This document shows positions 53,154 to 61,898 of a stretch of 64,000 nt of DNA, piece after piece. Each line of letters opens with the position of its first letter. Within the stretch, counting starts at the first letter, position 1. Position numbers and translations under genes: made by a program. The DNA comes from Paenibacillus sedimenti (GTDB taxonomy: Bacteria; Bacillota; Bacilli; Paenibacillales; NBRC-103111): contig NZ_JACVVD010000001.1 of NCBI RefSeq assembly GCF_014534655.1, forward strand, positions 806,001 to 870,000. Direction: 5' to 3'. The notes beneath the pieces are model-generated. The model saw nothing but the letters and a program-made list of their open reading frames with translations. It did no database searches and was not told the origin of the DNA.

Positions 53154-54352
53154 AACCGGATTGTATGATTCTGCGTTTAGGGGAATTAACGCTCAAAGGC
53201 AGGAATCGAAGACGCTTTGAGAAAAGCGTGATGTCGCAAATTCGTCACGTGTTCGCGGCATTTCCAGATTTAAGGTATATTCCTGAGTACGGGCGCGTAT
53301 ATGTGGAGCTAGGAGGGGCTTCGTTTGTGGAAGCGTCAGCGGCGCTTCAGAAAGTATTCGGACTGACGTCGTTTAGTCCTGCTTACCATGCCCCGCTTGA
53401 GCTTGAAGCGATTCAGGAGCTTGCGCTTCAGATGATGAAAGCTTTGCCAAAGCAGCCGGCCACATTCAAAGTAAGCGTTCGAAGGGTAAATAAATCGTTT
53501 CCTTATGACTCGCAAAAGATGAACGTTCTGGTCGGGGGTTATGTGCTGCAAGCCTGCCCAGGACTTACGGTGGATGTCCATCATCCTGAAGTTGAATTAA
53601 GGGTAGAATTGCGCGAAGAAAGAGCTCTGCTGTACGTAGAAGTGATTGAAGGGGCAGGCGGGTTCCCTTTAGGAACGAATGGTAAGGCGCTGCTCATGCT
53701 CTCAGGCGGAATCGATAGTCCTGTAGCCGGCTGGCTGGCCATGCGCAAAGGACTCGAGCTTGAAGCGATTCATTTTCACAGTTATCCCTATACCAGTGAA
53801 CGCGCAAAGGAAAAGGTCATTGAGCTGGCACGGCAGCTCTCGGGCTATACACATTCCATGAAGCTCCATCTGGTGCCGTTTACGGATGTGCAAACATCGA
53901 TTCACCGTGTTTATCAAGATAACTTATTGGTCACTCTGATACGCAGGGCTATGTACCGTATTGCTGAGAAAGTGGCAGAACGCGAAGGATTGGACGCCAT
54001 TGTTACAGGTGAAAGCTTGGGACAGGTAGCCAGTCAAACCTTGTCCAGCCTGAATGTGATTGGCCGCGTCGTATCGCTGCCGACTTTGCAGCCTTTGATT
54101 ATGATGGACAAGCAAGAGATCATCCGGATTGCGGAAAAAATCGGAACATTCCCGATTTCCATATTGCCGTATGAGGATTGCTGTTCGTTGTTTTTACCGC
54201 CGTCGCCCAGCACAAACCCTAATTTGCGAGTGGTAGAAAAGTTGGAACATAGTATGGATTTCCTGCCGGAGCTTATCGAACAAGCTGTACGGCAAACAGA
54301 AACCATACAGATAATGTTTAGCGAAAATAAGGCAACACAACACTTGTTCTGA
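53150..54352 (+). CDS. thiI: tRNA 4-thiouridine synthetase ThiI
   Basis: The 400-residue protein has a ferredoxin-like/THUMP N-terminal part (1-165), then the PP-loop MLSGGIDSPVAGW near 185. The C-terminal rhodanese domain of E. coli ThiI is absent, as usual in Bacilli. It adds sulfur to U8 of tRNA. It starts inside the desulfurase stop (ATGA). Confidence 0.97.
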   Translation: MKPDCMILRLGELTLKGRNRRRFEKSVMSQIRHVFAAFPDLRYIPEYGRVYVELGGASFVEASAALQKVFGLTSFSPAYHAPLELEAIQELALQMMKALPKQPATFKVSVRRVNKSFPYDSQKMNVLVGGYVLQACPGLTVDVHHPEVELRVELREERALLYVEVIEGAGGFPLGTNGKALLMLSGGIDSPVAGWLAMRKGLELEAIHFHSYPYTSERAKEKVIELARQLSGYTHSMKLHLVPFTDVQTSIHRVYQDNLLVTLIRRAMYRIAEKVAEREGLDAIVTGESLGQVASQTLSSLNVIGRVVSLPTLQPLIMMDKQEIIRIAEKIGTFPISILPYEDCCSLFLPPSPSTNPNLRVVEKLEHSMDFLPELIEQAVRQTETIQIMFSENKATQHLF

Positions 54353-54406
54353 AGTCAGAATGAAAATAATAGTAAAACACAAAAGTATGCTTCGGAGGTA
54401 TGAAAG

Positions 54407-55087
54407 ATGGTAGAGGCGCTCTTTTTGTTTTTGCAAATTATGTTAATCAATATTGTGTTAAGCGGAGATAATGCCGTAGTCATTGCGCTGGCGAGTAAAA
54501 ACTTGCCGCTTGAGGAGCGTAAAAAGGCGATATGGTGGGGAGCATTCGGTGCGATTGCACTACGCTTAATTCTTACTTTAGTTGCTGTGAGCCTTCTTAA
54601 AATTCCTTATATCCAAGCCGGAGGTTCGATTCTGCTGTTCTGGATCGCAGTTAAACTGCTGACTGACGACGACAGCCATTCCAATGTCAAAGAGGCAACT
54701 ACGCTGGGCAAAGCGATCTGGACGATTATTGTCGCAGACTTTGTCATGAGTCTGGATAATGTTCTGGCCATCGCAGCCAAAGGCAACGGAAACATGACGG
54801 TCATTATTCTCGGTATCGGACTCAGTATTCCCATCATTATTTGGGGCAGTACCTTGGTCATGAACCTGCTTCATAAATACCCGATATTTGTTTATCTGGG
54901 AGCAGGTGTACTGGGCTATACGGCAGGAGAAATGTTTGTCAAAGATGAGAAAATGATCGATTTGTTCCTTTTGGAGAACGAATTCCTCCATGTATGGATT
55001 CCAATTACCACTACGTTGTTAGTCGTAGGCATTGGATTTGCCGTGAAGTGGGCACGCACGCTGAAGTTGAAGACACGAAACGGCTAG
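54407..55087 (+). CDS. TerC family membrane protein (YjbE-like)
   Basis: The 226-residue protein has about seven membrane helices and the paired TerC motifs LSGDNAVVIAL near 20 and MSLDNVLAIAA near 115. Each carries an Asp that could bind metal. YjbE and YkoY export manganese to metallate secreted enzymes in Bacillus. CGGAGG precedes the ATG. Confidence 0.9.
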   Translation: MVEALFLFLQIMLINIVLSGDNAVVIALASKNLPLEERKKAIWWGAFGAIALRLILTLVAVSLLKIPYIQAGGSILLFWIAVKLLTDDDSHSNVKEATTLGKAIWTIIVADFVMSLDNVLAIAAKGNGNMTVIILGIGLSIPIIIWGSTLVMNLLHKYPIFVYLGAGVLGYTAGEMFVKDEKMIDLFLLENEFLHVWIPITTTLLVVGIGFAVKWARTLKLKTRNG

Positions 55088-55093
55088 GTTGGG

Positions 55094-55135
55094 AAAACCG
55101 TCAAGTTGATGATTAATCAACTTGGCGGTTTTTAT
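55094..55135 (+). terminator. Terminator of the TerC-type gene
   Basis: AAACCGTCAAGTTGAT and ATCAACTTGGCGGTTT form a long stem with one wobble, followed by T residues. Confidence 0.93.
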
Positions 55136-55142
55136 GTTTTTT

Positions 55143-55168
55143 TGAAACTTTTTACCAATTTTGTCGTC
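55143..55168 (+). promoter_or_regulatory. ECF sigma-type promoter of the ABC/GATase-like operon
   Basis: TGAAAC (55143-55148), exactly 16 bases and CGTC (55165-55168) match the -35/-10 pattern of envelope-stress ECF sigma factors of the W/X/M class. The start codon is 41 bases downstream. Confidence 0.72.
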
Positions 55169-55208
55169 TAGATTGTAGATAGACTTTGAGGAGAAGGGAG
55201 CTTACAGT

Positions 55209-57632
55209 GTGAAAGTAAGCAGGTACAGCGGAAGAACGTCCCGCATCGCTCGTTTGGCACTACTTATCTTGTTCGTTTTAGGGGTCCAAGCTATACCATG
55301 GTTTGCAGGGTTAGCCGTGGCGGAGGAAGCTAGAGTAGAGGTTCAAGCCGAAGTCGGGTTCGGCGCATCCAATGTGAAGCAGGGTTTACTGACCCCAGTC
55401 AAATTCACATTGTTAAATCAGGGAGCGGACATAGCCGGCGATCTCGTGCTGCAGATTGCCAATCCGAACGGGAGCAAAGACTTCAGTTATGTTCAGCATG
55501 TTGAACTTCCTCAGGGAAGCACGAAAGAGATCCGCATGCTGGTGCCTGGATACACGTATTCAAAGAGCAATAATCGGATATCTTTTTTTCAAAACTCAGT
55601 TCAATCCGGGAAAAAGATTAGTCTGGATGGTTCTACATATTTGGAAGCTTTCAACATGCCGCGAGAAACGATGCAGGTTGGGGTTCTAGCCAGAGATGCG
55701 GATACGATGAACTTTCTGGCGGTGTTGAACCAATCGGGCAAGAAGCTGAATGTGCTCCATTTGAAACAAGCGGATATACCGGGTTCCGCATTAGGTCTTG
55801 CCGGGCTTGACGTTCTCGTTTTGAACGATTTTGCCTCAGATACCTTCACCCAAGAACAGGTTCAAGCGATTCATTTATGGGCACAGCGTGGCGGCACTTT
55901 AATTTTGGCAGGAGGGGCAGGCTATCCGAAGACGGCGGCACCATTTATCGAGGCAGCTCCTGTTACTTATCAAGGCACGACGGCAATTCAAAATCTTCCC
56001 GAACTTGCCAAATCGGGTGAAAAGGAGCTGACTGTAACGTCTCCGTTTACAATCTCTCAAGCCCAGCTTGCTAAAGACGCGGAAATCGTGATTGCCGAAG
56101 GGAACATTCCGCTGTTTGCCCGCAAAGCTTACGGGAGCGGATCCATTGTGTATGCGGCATATGATTTATCTTTGAATCCGCTTGCGTCCTGGAATGGAAA
56201 TTCCAGACTATGGGAGCAAATCCTCGCAGATCCTCTGCAGCGCGCAGTTGATAATACTACGAACCAAATGCGGTTCGGACCGCAACCGTATTGGGAGATG
56301 CAGCAGGCATTGGAATTTTTCCCGAACCTGCAACCGCCTAGGTTGGCTATTTTAGCATGGGTAATGTTGTTTTACGCCATCGTCGTGGGACCGATTCTTT
56401 ATTTTATACTCAGGCGGATGGATCGAAGAGAATTGGCATGGGTTGTCATTCCACTGTTAGCGGTAGTCACGAGCATCGGTATATTTCAGTTTGGCGCGAC
56501 GAATCGCGGCAGTATGATGGCCCAGGCTTTTCATACGGTTGAGCTGGACGGATCGGGGTCAGGCGTTATGCAATCCACGATGTCAGTCTTCTTGCCGAAA
56601 GGCGGCAACCTGGATCTGAAAATTCCTGGAACTGCAGCCGTGCGTCCTTTCTTGCAAAACGATAATTATAACGGGCAGCAAATCAATGAACAAAGCGAAC
56701 TGCTCATTCGTCAGGAACAAGAAGCAACGTTAGCCAGATTGCAAAATGTTCCTTACTCTTCGGTCAGCAAGTTGCATGTGGATGAGGAAAAGCGGATTCA
56801 AACCGGGAAACTGGACTATACCGTAACATCACTCTCGGGTCATGCAGCCAAGGGTGAAATAACGAATCATACGCAGCACGATTTGACGGATGTAGCCGTC
56901 ATTATCAATCAGGTTTTTATCAAAATCGGCCCGATGAAAGCCGGGGCATCAGCAAGCTTTGACACTTCCAACGGCAGTGGCATTTCATATGGACCCGATG
57001 CCGCTCATGTAGCGTTTCCTAATTCAGGAATGGGCGGCTTGGATGCGAATTTACATCAACGCTCTGTGTTGAATGCTTATTTATTTGACAAAACGAAGCT
57101 GTCGGGTGGATTTGATCCGCTCATTATCGGCTGGTCGAAGGATCAGACTTCGATCCTGTTGGGCAATGGTAAAACCTTGCCTACTGATCAATTAACGCTT
57201 TTTGCACAAAAAATGAAGATCAATTTTGTATCGACAGATGGAAAAATCCATATTCCTTTTCCGATGCTCGTCCCGGATCTGGTCGATAATCATCTTAAAG
57301 TAAGTGACATCAATTTTCATAATGGCCCGTACATGCAAATGGGGGGAGGCGATGTTACGTTCGAGTATCGGTTGCCTTCGATACCCGGAGCGAATTATCA
57401 AAAGATGGAGATGCACGCCGATGTCAATAGAGACGTGACGTTAGATCTGTGGAATACGCAGTCGCGTGAATGGGAGACCATCGATGTAAAGCCTCTCATG
57501 ACATGGGAAGGCGAGAAGCTTCAGCCCTATATTCTGGAGGGAAAAATGATCCGCATAAAAGCAACTGCATTACAAAATAATATCGGATTCCGCATTCCGG
57601 CCATTTCAATGGAAGGAGCGGTGAAACCATGA
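55209..57632 (+). CDS. Exported membrane protein with GATase1-like domain (ABC transporter-associated)
   Basis: The 807-residue protein has a signal peptide (about 1-38) and a beta-rich extracytoplasmic region. A class I glutamine-amidotransferase-like fold follows (LDVLVLNDFAS, HLWAQRGGTLILAGGAG, about 195-240). Two membrane helices at about 385-425 are followed by a long beta-rich end. No catalytic Cys-His pair is evident, so the GATase fold is probably structural, as in GldG-type ABC auxiliary proteins. GTG 55209 follows GAAGGGAG. The ABC ATPase gene overlaps its stop (ATGA). Confidence 0.75.
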   Translation: MKVSRYSGRTSRIARLALLILFVLGVQAIPWFAGLAVAEEARVEVQAEVGFGASNVKQGLLTPVKFTLLNQGADIAGDLVLQIANPNGSKDFSYVQHVELPQGSTKEIRMLVPGYTYSKSNNRISFFQNSVQSGKKISLDGSTYLEAFNMPRETMQVGVLARDADTMNFLAVLNQSGKKLNVLHLKQADIPGSALGLAGLDVLVLNDFASDTFTQEQVQAIHLWAQRGGTLILAGGAGYPKTAAPFIEAAPVTYQGTTAIQNLPELAKSGEKELTVTSPFTISQAQLAKDAEIVIAEGNIPLFARKAYGSGSIVYAAYDLSLNPLASWNGNSRLWEQILADPLQRAVDNTTNQMRFGPQPYWEMQQALEFFPNLQPPRLAILAWVMLFYAIVVGPILYFILRRMDRRELAWVVIPLLAVVTSIGIFQFGATNRGSMMAQAFHTVELDGSGSGVMQSTMSVFLPKGGNLDLKIPGTAAVRPFLQNDNYNGQQINEQSELLIRQEQEATLARLQNVPYSSVSKLHVDEEKRIQTGKLDYTVTSLSGHAAKGEITNHTQHDLTDVAVIINQVFIKIGPMKAGASASFDTSNGSGISYGPDAAHVAFPNSGMGGLDANLHQRSVLNAYLFDKTKLSGGFDPLIIGWSKDQTSILLGNGKTLPTDQLTLFAQKMKINFVSTDGKIHIPFPMLVPDLVDNHLKVSDINFHNGPYMQMGGGDVTFEYRLPSIPGANYQKMEMHADVNRDVTLDLWNTQSREWETIDVKPLMTWEGEKLQPYILEGKMIRIKATALQNNIGFRIPAISMEGAVKP

Positions 57633-58582
57633 TCGATATTATGCAATTGACCAAAAGATACGGAAATTTTACGGCACTCGATTCGCTTACCATGCAGATT
57701 GATAAAGGGACTGTATTCGGTTTCGTTGGTCCAAACGGTGCAGGCAAATCAACGACGATGTCGATTTTAGCCACCTTGCTGAGCCCGACATCGGGTACTG
57801 CAAAGGTCGGGGGCTATGACGTGACGGAGAAACCGAAAGAAGTCCGTAAATTGATTGGATATATGCCGGATTTCTTTGGGGTATATGATAATTTTAAAGC
57901 AACAGAATATCTGGATTTCTATGGAGCTAGCTATGGGATTCCGAGGGCGGAACGTTTAAAACTGATTCCACAACTTTTGGAACTGGTGAATTTATCGGAA
58001 AAAGCGGATTTCTATGTGGATTCATTATCGAGAGGGATGAAGCAGCGTCTTTGTCTTGCGCGATGCCTAGTCCATGAACCTGAAGTACTTATACTCGATG
58101 AACCTGCATCAGGACTGGATCCTCGGGCGCGAATCGAGATGAGGGAAATCCTGAAGGAACTGAAGGCTATGGGCAAGACGATCATCATTTCGTCGCACAT
58201 ATTGCCTGAGCTTGCGGAGATGGTGGATGAGATCGGGGTTATCGAATATGGCAAGCTCATTGCCAAAGGCAAAGTGTCGGATATTCAAAATCGGATGAAA
58301 GCGAATCGTGTCTTGCATGTTCGCGTCGTCGGCGGCATGGAAGAAGCAGCTTCTTATCTCGAACAACAATCTCATGTCACAATGGTATTCACGGATGAGA
58401 AAGGGATTCACGTTCATTTCGGAGGCGCAGATGAAGATCAGGCCAAGCTGCTAATTCGATTAGTTGAGAAGGGCTTCCAGGTCCTTTCGTTCAGTGAAGC
58501 CTTGACGAATTTGGAAGATGTGTTTTTGGAAATTACGAAGGGGGGCGGTGCGCACGATGAACAACAAATTAAATTGGATTAA
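57629..58582 (+). CDS. ABC transporter ATP-binding protein
   Basis: The 317-residue ATPase has Walker A GPNGAGKST (K40), the signature LSRGMKQR, Walker B VLILDEPASGLD and the switch ISSHIL. It belongs to the ABC-2/drug-exporter (NatA/GldA-like) type. A C-terminal domain of about 90 residues follows. It overlaps the preceding gene by four bases and the permease gene by 26. Confidence 0.93.
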   Translation: MIDIMQLTKRYGNFTALDSLTMQIDKGTVFGFVGPNGAGKSTTMSILATLLSPTSGTAKVGGYDVTEKPKEVRKLIGYMPDFFGVYDNFKATEYLDFYGASYGIPRAERLKLIPQLLELVNLSEKADFYVDSLSRGMKQRLCLARCLVHEPEVLILDEPASGLDPRARIEMREILKELKAMGKTIIISSHILPELAEMVDEIGVIEYGKLIAKGKVSDIQNRMKANRVLHVRVVGGMEEAASYLEQQSHVTMVFTDEKGIHVHFGGADEDQAKLLIRLVEKGFQVLSFSEALTNLEDVFLEITKGGGAHDEQQIKLD

Positions 58583-59390
58583 CCCGGTAATGGAAAAAGA
58601 GTTCCGCTTGCGCATGCGCACGATTCGGTCTCCAATCTCCATACTTGTATATTTGCTGGCAATAGGTCTGCTCGCCCTTGGCTTCGCCTATATCAATATG
58701 GGGAACCAACCCGGCGGTGTTCTCAGCATCAGAAAAAGCAGCGAGTTGTTTTACTTTTTGAGCGGTGCGCAGCTGGTACTGATCGCTTTCATGACGCCGG
58801 GATTAACGGCTGGCGTAGTTAGCGGGGAGCGTGAGAAACAAACGTTAAATATGCTGCTAACGACACAGCAGAGCTCAGGGACTATCATCTTAAGCAAATT
58901 ATTCTCCTCGCTCAGCTTCATGTTGTTGACGGTCGTGGCTACCATGCCGCTATACAGCATTGTGTTTTTATATGGCGGGGTATCGCCGTGGCAGCTGCTG
59001 TCGGTATTTATTTTTTATGTGTTTGTTATGCTCCTGCTTGGAGCTGTGGGCGTCTTTTTCTCCACGATACTGAAAAAGACGGTCCTTTCCGTTATTGCAA
59101 CGTACGGGTTTGTCCTCTTTATTTTTGGTTTCACGGCACTAGCCGGTCTGTTCTTCGGACAAATCGGCGGCAGGGGTATGGATGAGGATGTGCTCGGGTA
59201 TTTCCTCAGCTTCAATCCAATGGCGGTTTTGGTAAGTCTCATGATCCCAGACTTCGCCAAACAGCTATTCAAAGGGCATACCTGGCTGCAAATGTGGCAT
59301 CTGTTTTGTGCTGCCTATACAGTGATTTCTTTTGTGCTGCTTTGGCTAAGCATCCGTTATTTACGTCCGATCATGAAGCGTAAGAATTAG
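58557..59390 (+). CDS. ABC-2 type permease
   Basis: The 277-residue protein has about six membrane helices and the segment GVVSGEREKQTLNMLLTTQQ, a hallmark of ABC-2 permeases. With the upstream ATPase it would form an exporter. The ATG at 58557 lies inside the ATPase gene, behind GAAGGGGG. The substrate is unknown. Confidence 0.9.
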   Translation: MNNKLNWINPVMEKEFRLRMRTIRSPISILVYLLAIGLLALGFAYINMGNQPGGVLSIRKSSELFYFLSGAQLVLIAFMTPGLTAGVVSGEREKQTLNMLLTTQQSSGTIILSKLFSSLSFMLLTVVATMPLYSIVFLYGGVSPWQLLSVFIFYVFVMLLLGAVGVFFSTILKKTVLSVIATYGFVLFIFGFTALAGLFFGQIGGRGMDEDVLGYFLSFNPMAVLVSLMIPDFAKQLFKGHTWLQMWHLFCAAYTVISFVLLWLSIRYLRPIMKRKN

Positions 59391-59398
59391 ATATAAAT

Positions 59399-59539
59399 GT
59401 TAAAAAAGTCCGCTTTCAGAACCGAGAAGGTTGGACGAAATCCGGAGAAGGAGGAACGGAGCGAGATGTGAGTACAGGACTTCCCGGTTTCGTTCAAGAT
59501 TCGATGTCGAATAAGCATCTAGAGTTACTTCGTTATGAA
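59399..59539 (+). repeat. Dispersed repeat, copy B (plus orientation)
   Basis: This 141-base relative of 37063-37212 is in the opposite orientation and begins 8 bases after the permease stop. Possible RNA pairs are AAGTCC (59406-59411) with GGACTT (59477-59482), and TTGGACGAAA (59431-59440) with TTTCGTTCAA (59488-59497). In the second pair a G-U replaces the A-U seen in copy A, so pairing is kept despite sequence change. Confidence 0.85.
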
Positions 59540-60034
59540 TAAACCTATATCGAGGCAATTCGGAGTTGAGCGACCGCGTTTAGAAGTAGTTTATTCGCCA
59601 ATCAGTCTATCGTCTGATGTGGACAAAGAGGGCTATTTTAGCTACCTCTTAAAAAGAAGGCTCTGTTAAACTTTGTTGTTGATTTTCTTTATTTAAAAAA
59701 GAGCGGAACTGCGAAGGTTCATAAATCACAGAAACAACGATTCTGTGTGAAATTTCATATAAAATCGGGCTCTTCGCTTCAATTAGAGCTTTTGTGTATG
59801 ATTTTTCGTGTATAACCATGGAAATTACCGTTTGAAGGATAAATCTGTATGATTTTTCGAGTATATATATGGGGAAACGATAGTTTCGAATTGATCGCTA
59901 ATTGTTTAGGTGGTTTTTCTTACCATATAAGAATTTATAAGTTTCCGATGAGTCGGAAAACGAAATTCTTATTGGCGAATAAACCTTCTGCTGAACGCGG
60001 TCGCACATCTTCGAAAGACCTCGATAGAGGTTTA
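59540..60034. mobile_element. 495-base MITE-like element with 63-base imperfect terminal inverted repeats
   Basis: The left end (59540-59602) and right end (59971-60034) are reverse complements, with 53 of 64 aligned positions equal by hand count. The interior is AT-rich and has no convincing gene. It contains a 20-base direct repeat (59795-59814, 59846-59865, one mismatch) and a short stretch starting GGCTCTGTTAAAC (59661) that resembles insertion-sequence ends. The element abuts dispersed repeat B and separates the ABC genes from the MoxR genes. Confidence 0.75.
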
Positions 60035-60096
60035 TCTCATGGTTAGAATTCAACAATGAAGAATAACAAAGCCAAAAAGAAAGGAGAGGTCTGATC

Positions 60097-61788
60097 GTGG
60101 AGCAAACCTTGCTGGAAGCATCTCTTCAACCTGTACGAAGCCGATTGCGGCAGGCTTGGGGTTTAAGAGTATTAAGCTGGAGTGTACTTGCAGGAATCGC
60201 GGCAGCTTGCTCGTGGATGATGTTGGGACGTTTTTTTCTCATTCCTGGCTATCGATATGGCGCTATCCTCAGCATGTTGTTCATGCTGGTTATTGGATTC
60301 GTCTGGCTTTTTTTTAGAAGACCTGATATAAAAGCTGCCGCCAAGCTGCTGGATGAACATGGATTGGAGGATCGGGTGTCTACAGCTCTGGCCTACAGCG
60401 ATCAGACTTCCGTATTTGCCAATCTTCAAAGGCAGGATACGCTAGAGCGAGTTTCAAGCTTTGTGGATACGGAGCTTCGTCGTGTTATTCCCTTACGATT
60501 GACTTATCATCCATGGCTTTTTGCATTAGGCTTTGCGGTTATCTTCGTTGTGTTGCTTCTTTTACCGAATGCCAAGGATCAAGTTCTTTTGAATGCTGAG
60601 AAGGAACGAGCCTGGGTGCAGGAGCAGAAGGAGCATGTGGATGAATGGGTGAAAAAAGCTGAAGCGATCCCATCCCCGCGTCCAATAACGAAATCGACGT
60701 TAGATGCGCTAAAAGAGCTGGAGCACAAACTGGGACAGACGCCAACTTCAGCCAAAGCTTTGGAAGAATTGGAAAAAGCATTGAAGAAACTTGCAACGGG
60801 CTTAAGCGATCTTGAAAAGCAGCAGAAGCGCGCTGAGCAATGGGCTGAATCGATGCAGCGAACCGAGGCGCTGCGCCAGCTAGGGCAAGCGCTGCAGCAG
60901 AAGGCGGCGGAGCGCGTCGCGCGCGAAATGGCAAAGCTCGGCGAGCAAGTACAGAAGATGACGCCGCAGCAGAAGCAGCAGCTCGCGAACGAGCTCGAGC
61001 GCCTCGCGGCCTCGGCTGCTGCCGCGTCGCCTGCGGCCGAGCAGCAGCTTCGCGAGCAGCTCCAGCAGGCCGCGTCAGCGCTGCGCAGCGAAGGCGACGC
61101 GCATGAGGCGCTCGCCCGGCTGCAGGAAGGCCTAGCGGCGGCCAGCGCGGAGCAGCAAGCTCTCGCGCAGCAGCAGGCGCAGGCTGCGCAAGCAGCGGCG
61201 AGCCTTGCCGCAGCTGTGCTGCCGCAGGCCCGCGAGCTTGCCGCGATCGGCGCGCAGCCCGGCCAGGCGTGGGCGGCCGGCGGCCTCGCGGAGCAGCTCG
61301 CCGCGGCCGGCACGGCACCGCAGCCGGGCGCAAGCGCCGGCTCTCCGCCAGCGGCGGGCACGGCTGCGGGTACCGCAGGCACGAGCCCCGCGCCGGGCGG
61401 CACGTCCGGCGGCGCTGGCGCGGGTGCCGGTGCAGGAGCAGGCGCCGCAGGCGGAGCGCCAGGCAGCGGAGGCAGCCCGGGCCAAGGCAGCGGCGTCGGC
61501 GGCACGCAGGGCGGCACAGGCGCTGGCTCGCGCGGGCTGGTAGCGACGCCGCGAGAGCGCTCCGGCACGGGAGGCACCTACGCCGACGGCGGGCCGACCA
61601 ACGGCCGCGGCGGCGAAGTGAGCCAAGGAGGCTCAGCGCCGGCCTTGGACGGAGCGTCGCGCCCGTATGAAGATGTCTACGCCGATTACGCAGCAGAGGC
61701 CTCGAGCGCCTTGAATCGCTCCGATCTGCCCCAGAATATGCAGAATTTGGTGCGGGACTACTTCTTGGAAATTCAACCTCAACGTTAA
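60097..61788 (+). CDS. Membrane protein with coiled coil and Gly/Ala-rich region (MoxR-operon type)
   Basis: The 563-residue protein has two membrane helices at about 25-70 and a third near 145-165, then a long Glu/Lys/Gln-rich coiled coil (about 175-385). A Gly/Ala/Pro-rich low-complexity stretch spans about 400-510. The conserved tail ends YEDVYADYAAEASSALNRSD and PQNMQNLVRDYFLEIQP, a tail often found in genes beside moxR and DUF58. Translation starts at GTG behind AAAGGAGAGG. The 60,880-61,660 part is much richer in GC than its surroundings. Function unknown. Confidence 0.8.
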   Translation: MEQTLLEASLQPVRSRLRQAWGLRVLSWSVLAGIAAACSWMMLGRFFLIPGYRYGAILSMLFMLVIGFVWLFFRRPDIKAAAKLLDEHGLEDRVSTALAYSDQTSVFANLQRQDTLERVSSFVDTELRRVIPLRLTYHPWLFALGFAVIFVVLLLLPNAKDQVLLNAEKERAWVQEQKEHVDEWVKKAEAIPSPRPITKSTLDALKELEHKLGQTPTSAKALEELEKALKKLATGLSDLEKQQKRAEQWAESMQRTEALRQLGQALQQKAAERVAREMAKLGEQVQKMTPQQKQQLANELERLAASAAAASPAAEQQLREQLQQAASALRSEGDAHEALARLQEGLAAASAEQQALAQQQAQAAQAAASLAAAVLPQARELAAIGAQPGQAWAAGGLAEQLAAAGTAPQPGASAGSPPAAGTAAGTAGTSPAPGGTSGGAGAGAGAGAGAAGGAPGSGGSPGQGSGVGGTQGGTGAGSRGLVATPRERSGTGGTYADGGPTNGRGGEVSQGGSAPALDGASRPYEDVYADYAAEASSALNRSDLPQNMQNLVRDYFLEIQPQR

Positions 61789-61814
61789 TCTGCACAGGGG
61801 GAAATCGACCAACA

Positions 61815-61881
61815 AGTCAGTTTTGCTACGCAAAATTTTAAACGGATGCTTACGTAGTCAGTTTTGCTCCGCAAAACTTTA
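61815..61881 (+). repeat. Two tandem 26-base hairpin repeats in the moxR leader
   Basis: AGTCAGTTTTGC-TAC-GCAAAATTTTA (61815-61840) and a copy with two differences (61856-61881) lie 41 bases apart. Each forms a tight 6-bp hairpin (TTTTGC/GCAAAA) with a three-base loop. The second ends at the ribosome binding site of the MoxR gene, so it may modulate its translation or RNA stability. Confidence 0.75.
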
Positions 61882-61898
61882 AGGAGAGAGAAGAAGCG

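Noticed and set aside
59661..59690. Insertion-sequence end (GGCTCTGTTAAAC-type)
   Set aside because: Only one end is visible, and there is no transposase fragment or matching opposite end, so it is not called as a separate insertion sequence.
59849..60046. Open frame of 65 codons in the 495-base element
   Set aside because: Its second half is the translation of the terminal inverted repeat. It has no ribosome binding site and is probably not a gene.
60539..61795. Minus-strand frames of 418 and 332 codons
   Set aside because: These are shadows of the GC-rich coiled-coil and Gly/Ala-rich gene, with low-complexity Arg/Ala/Pro or Ala/Ser/Cys composition.
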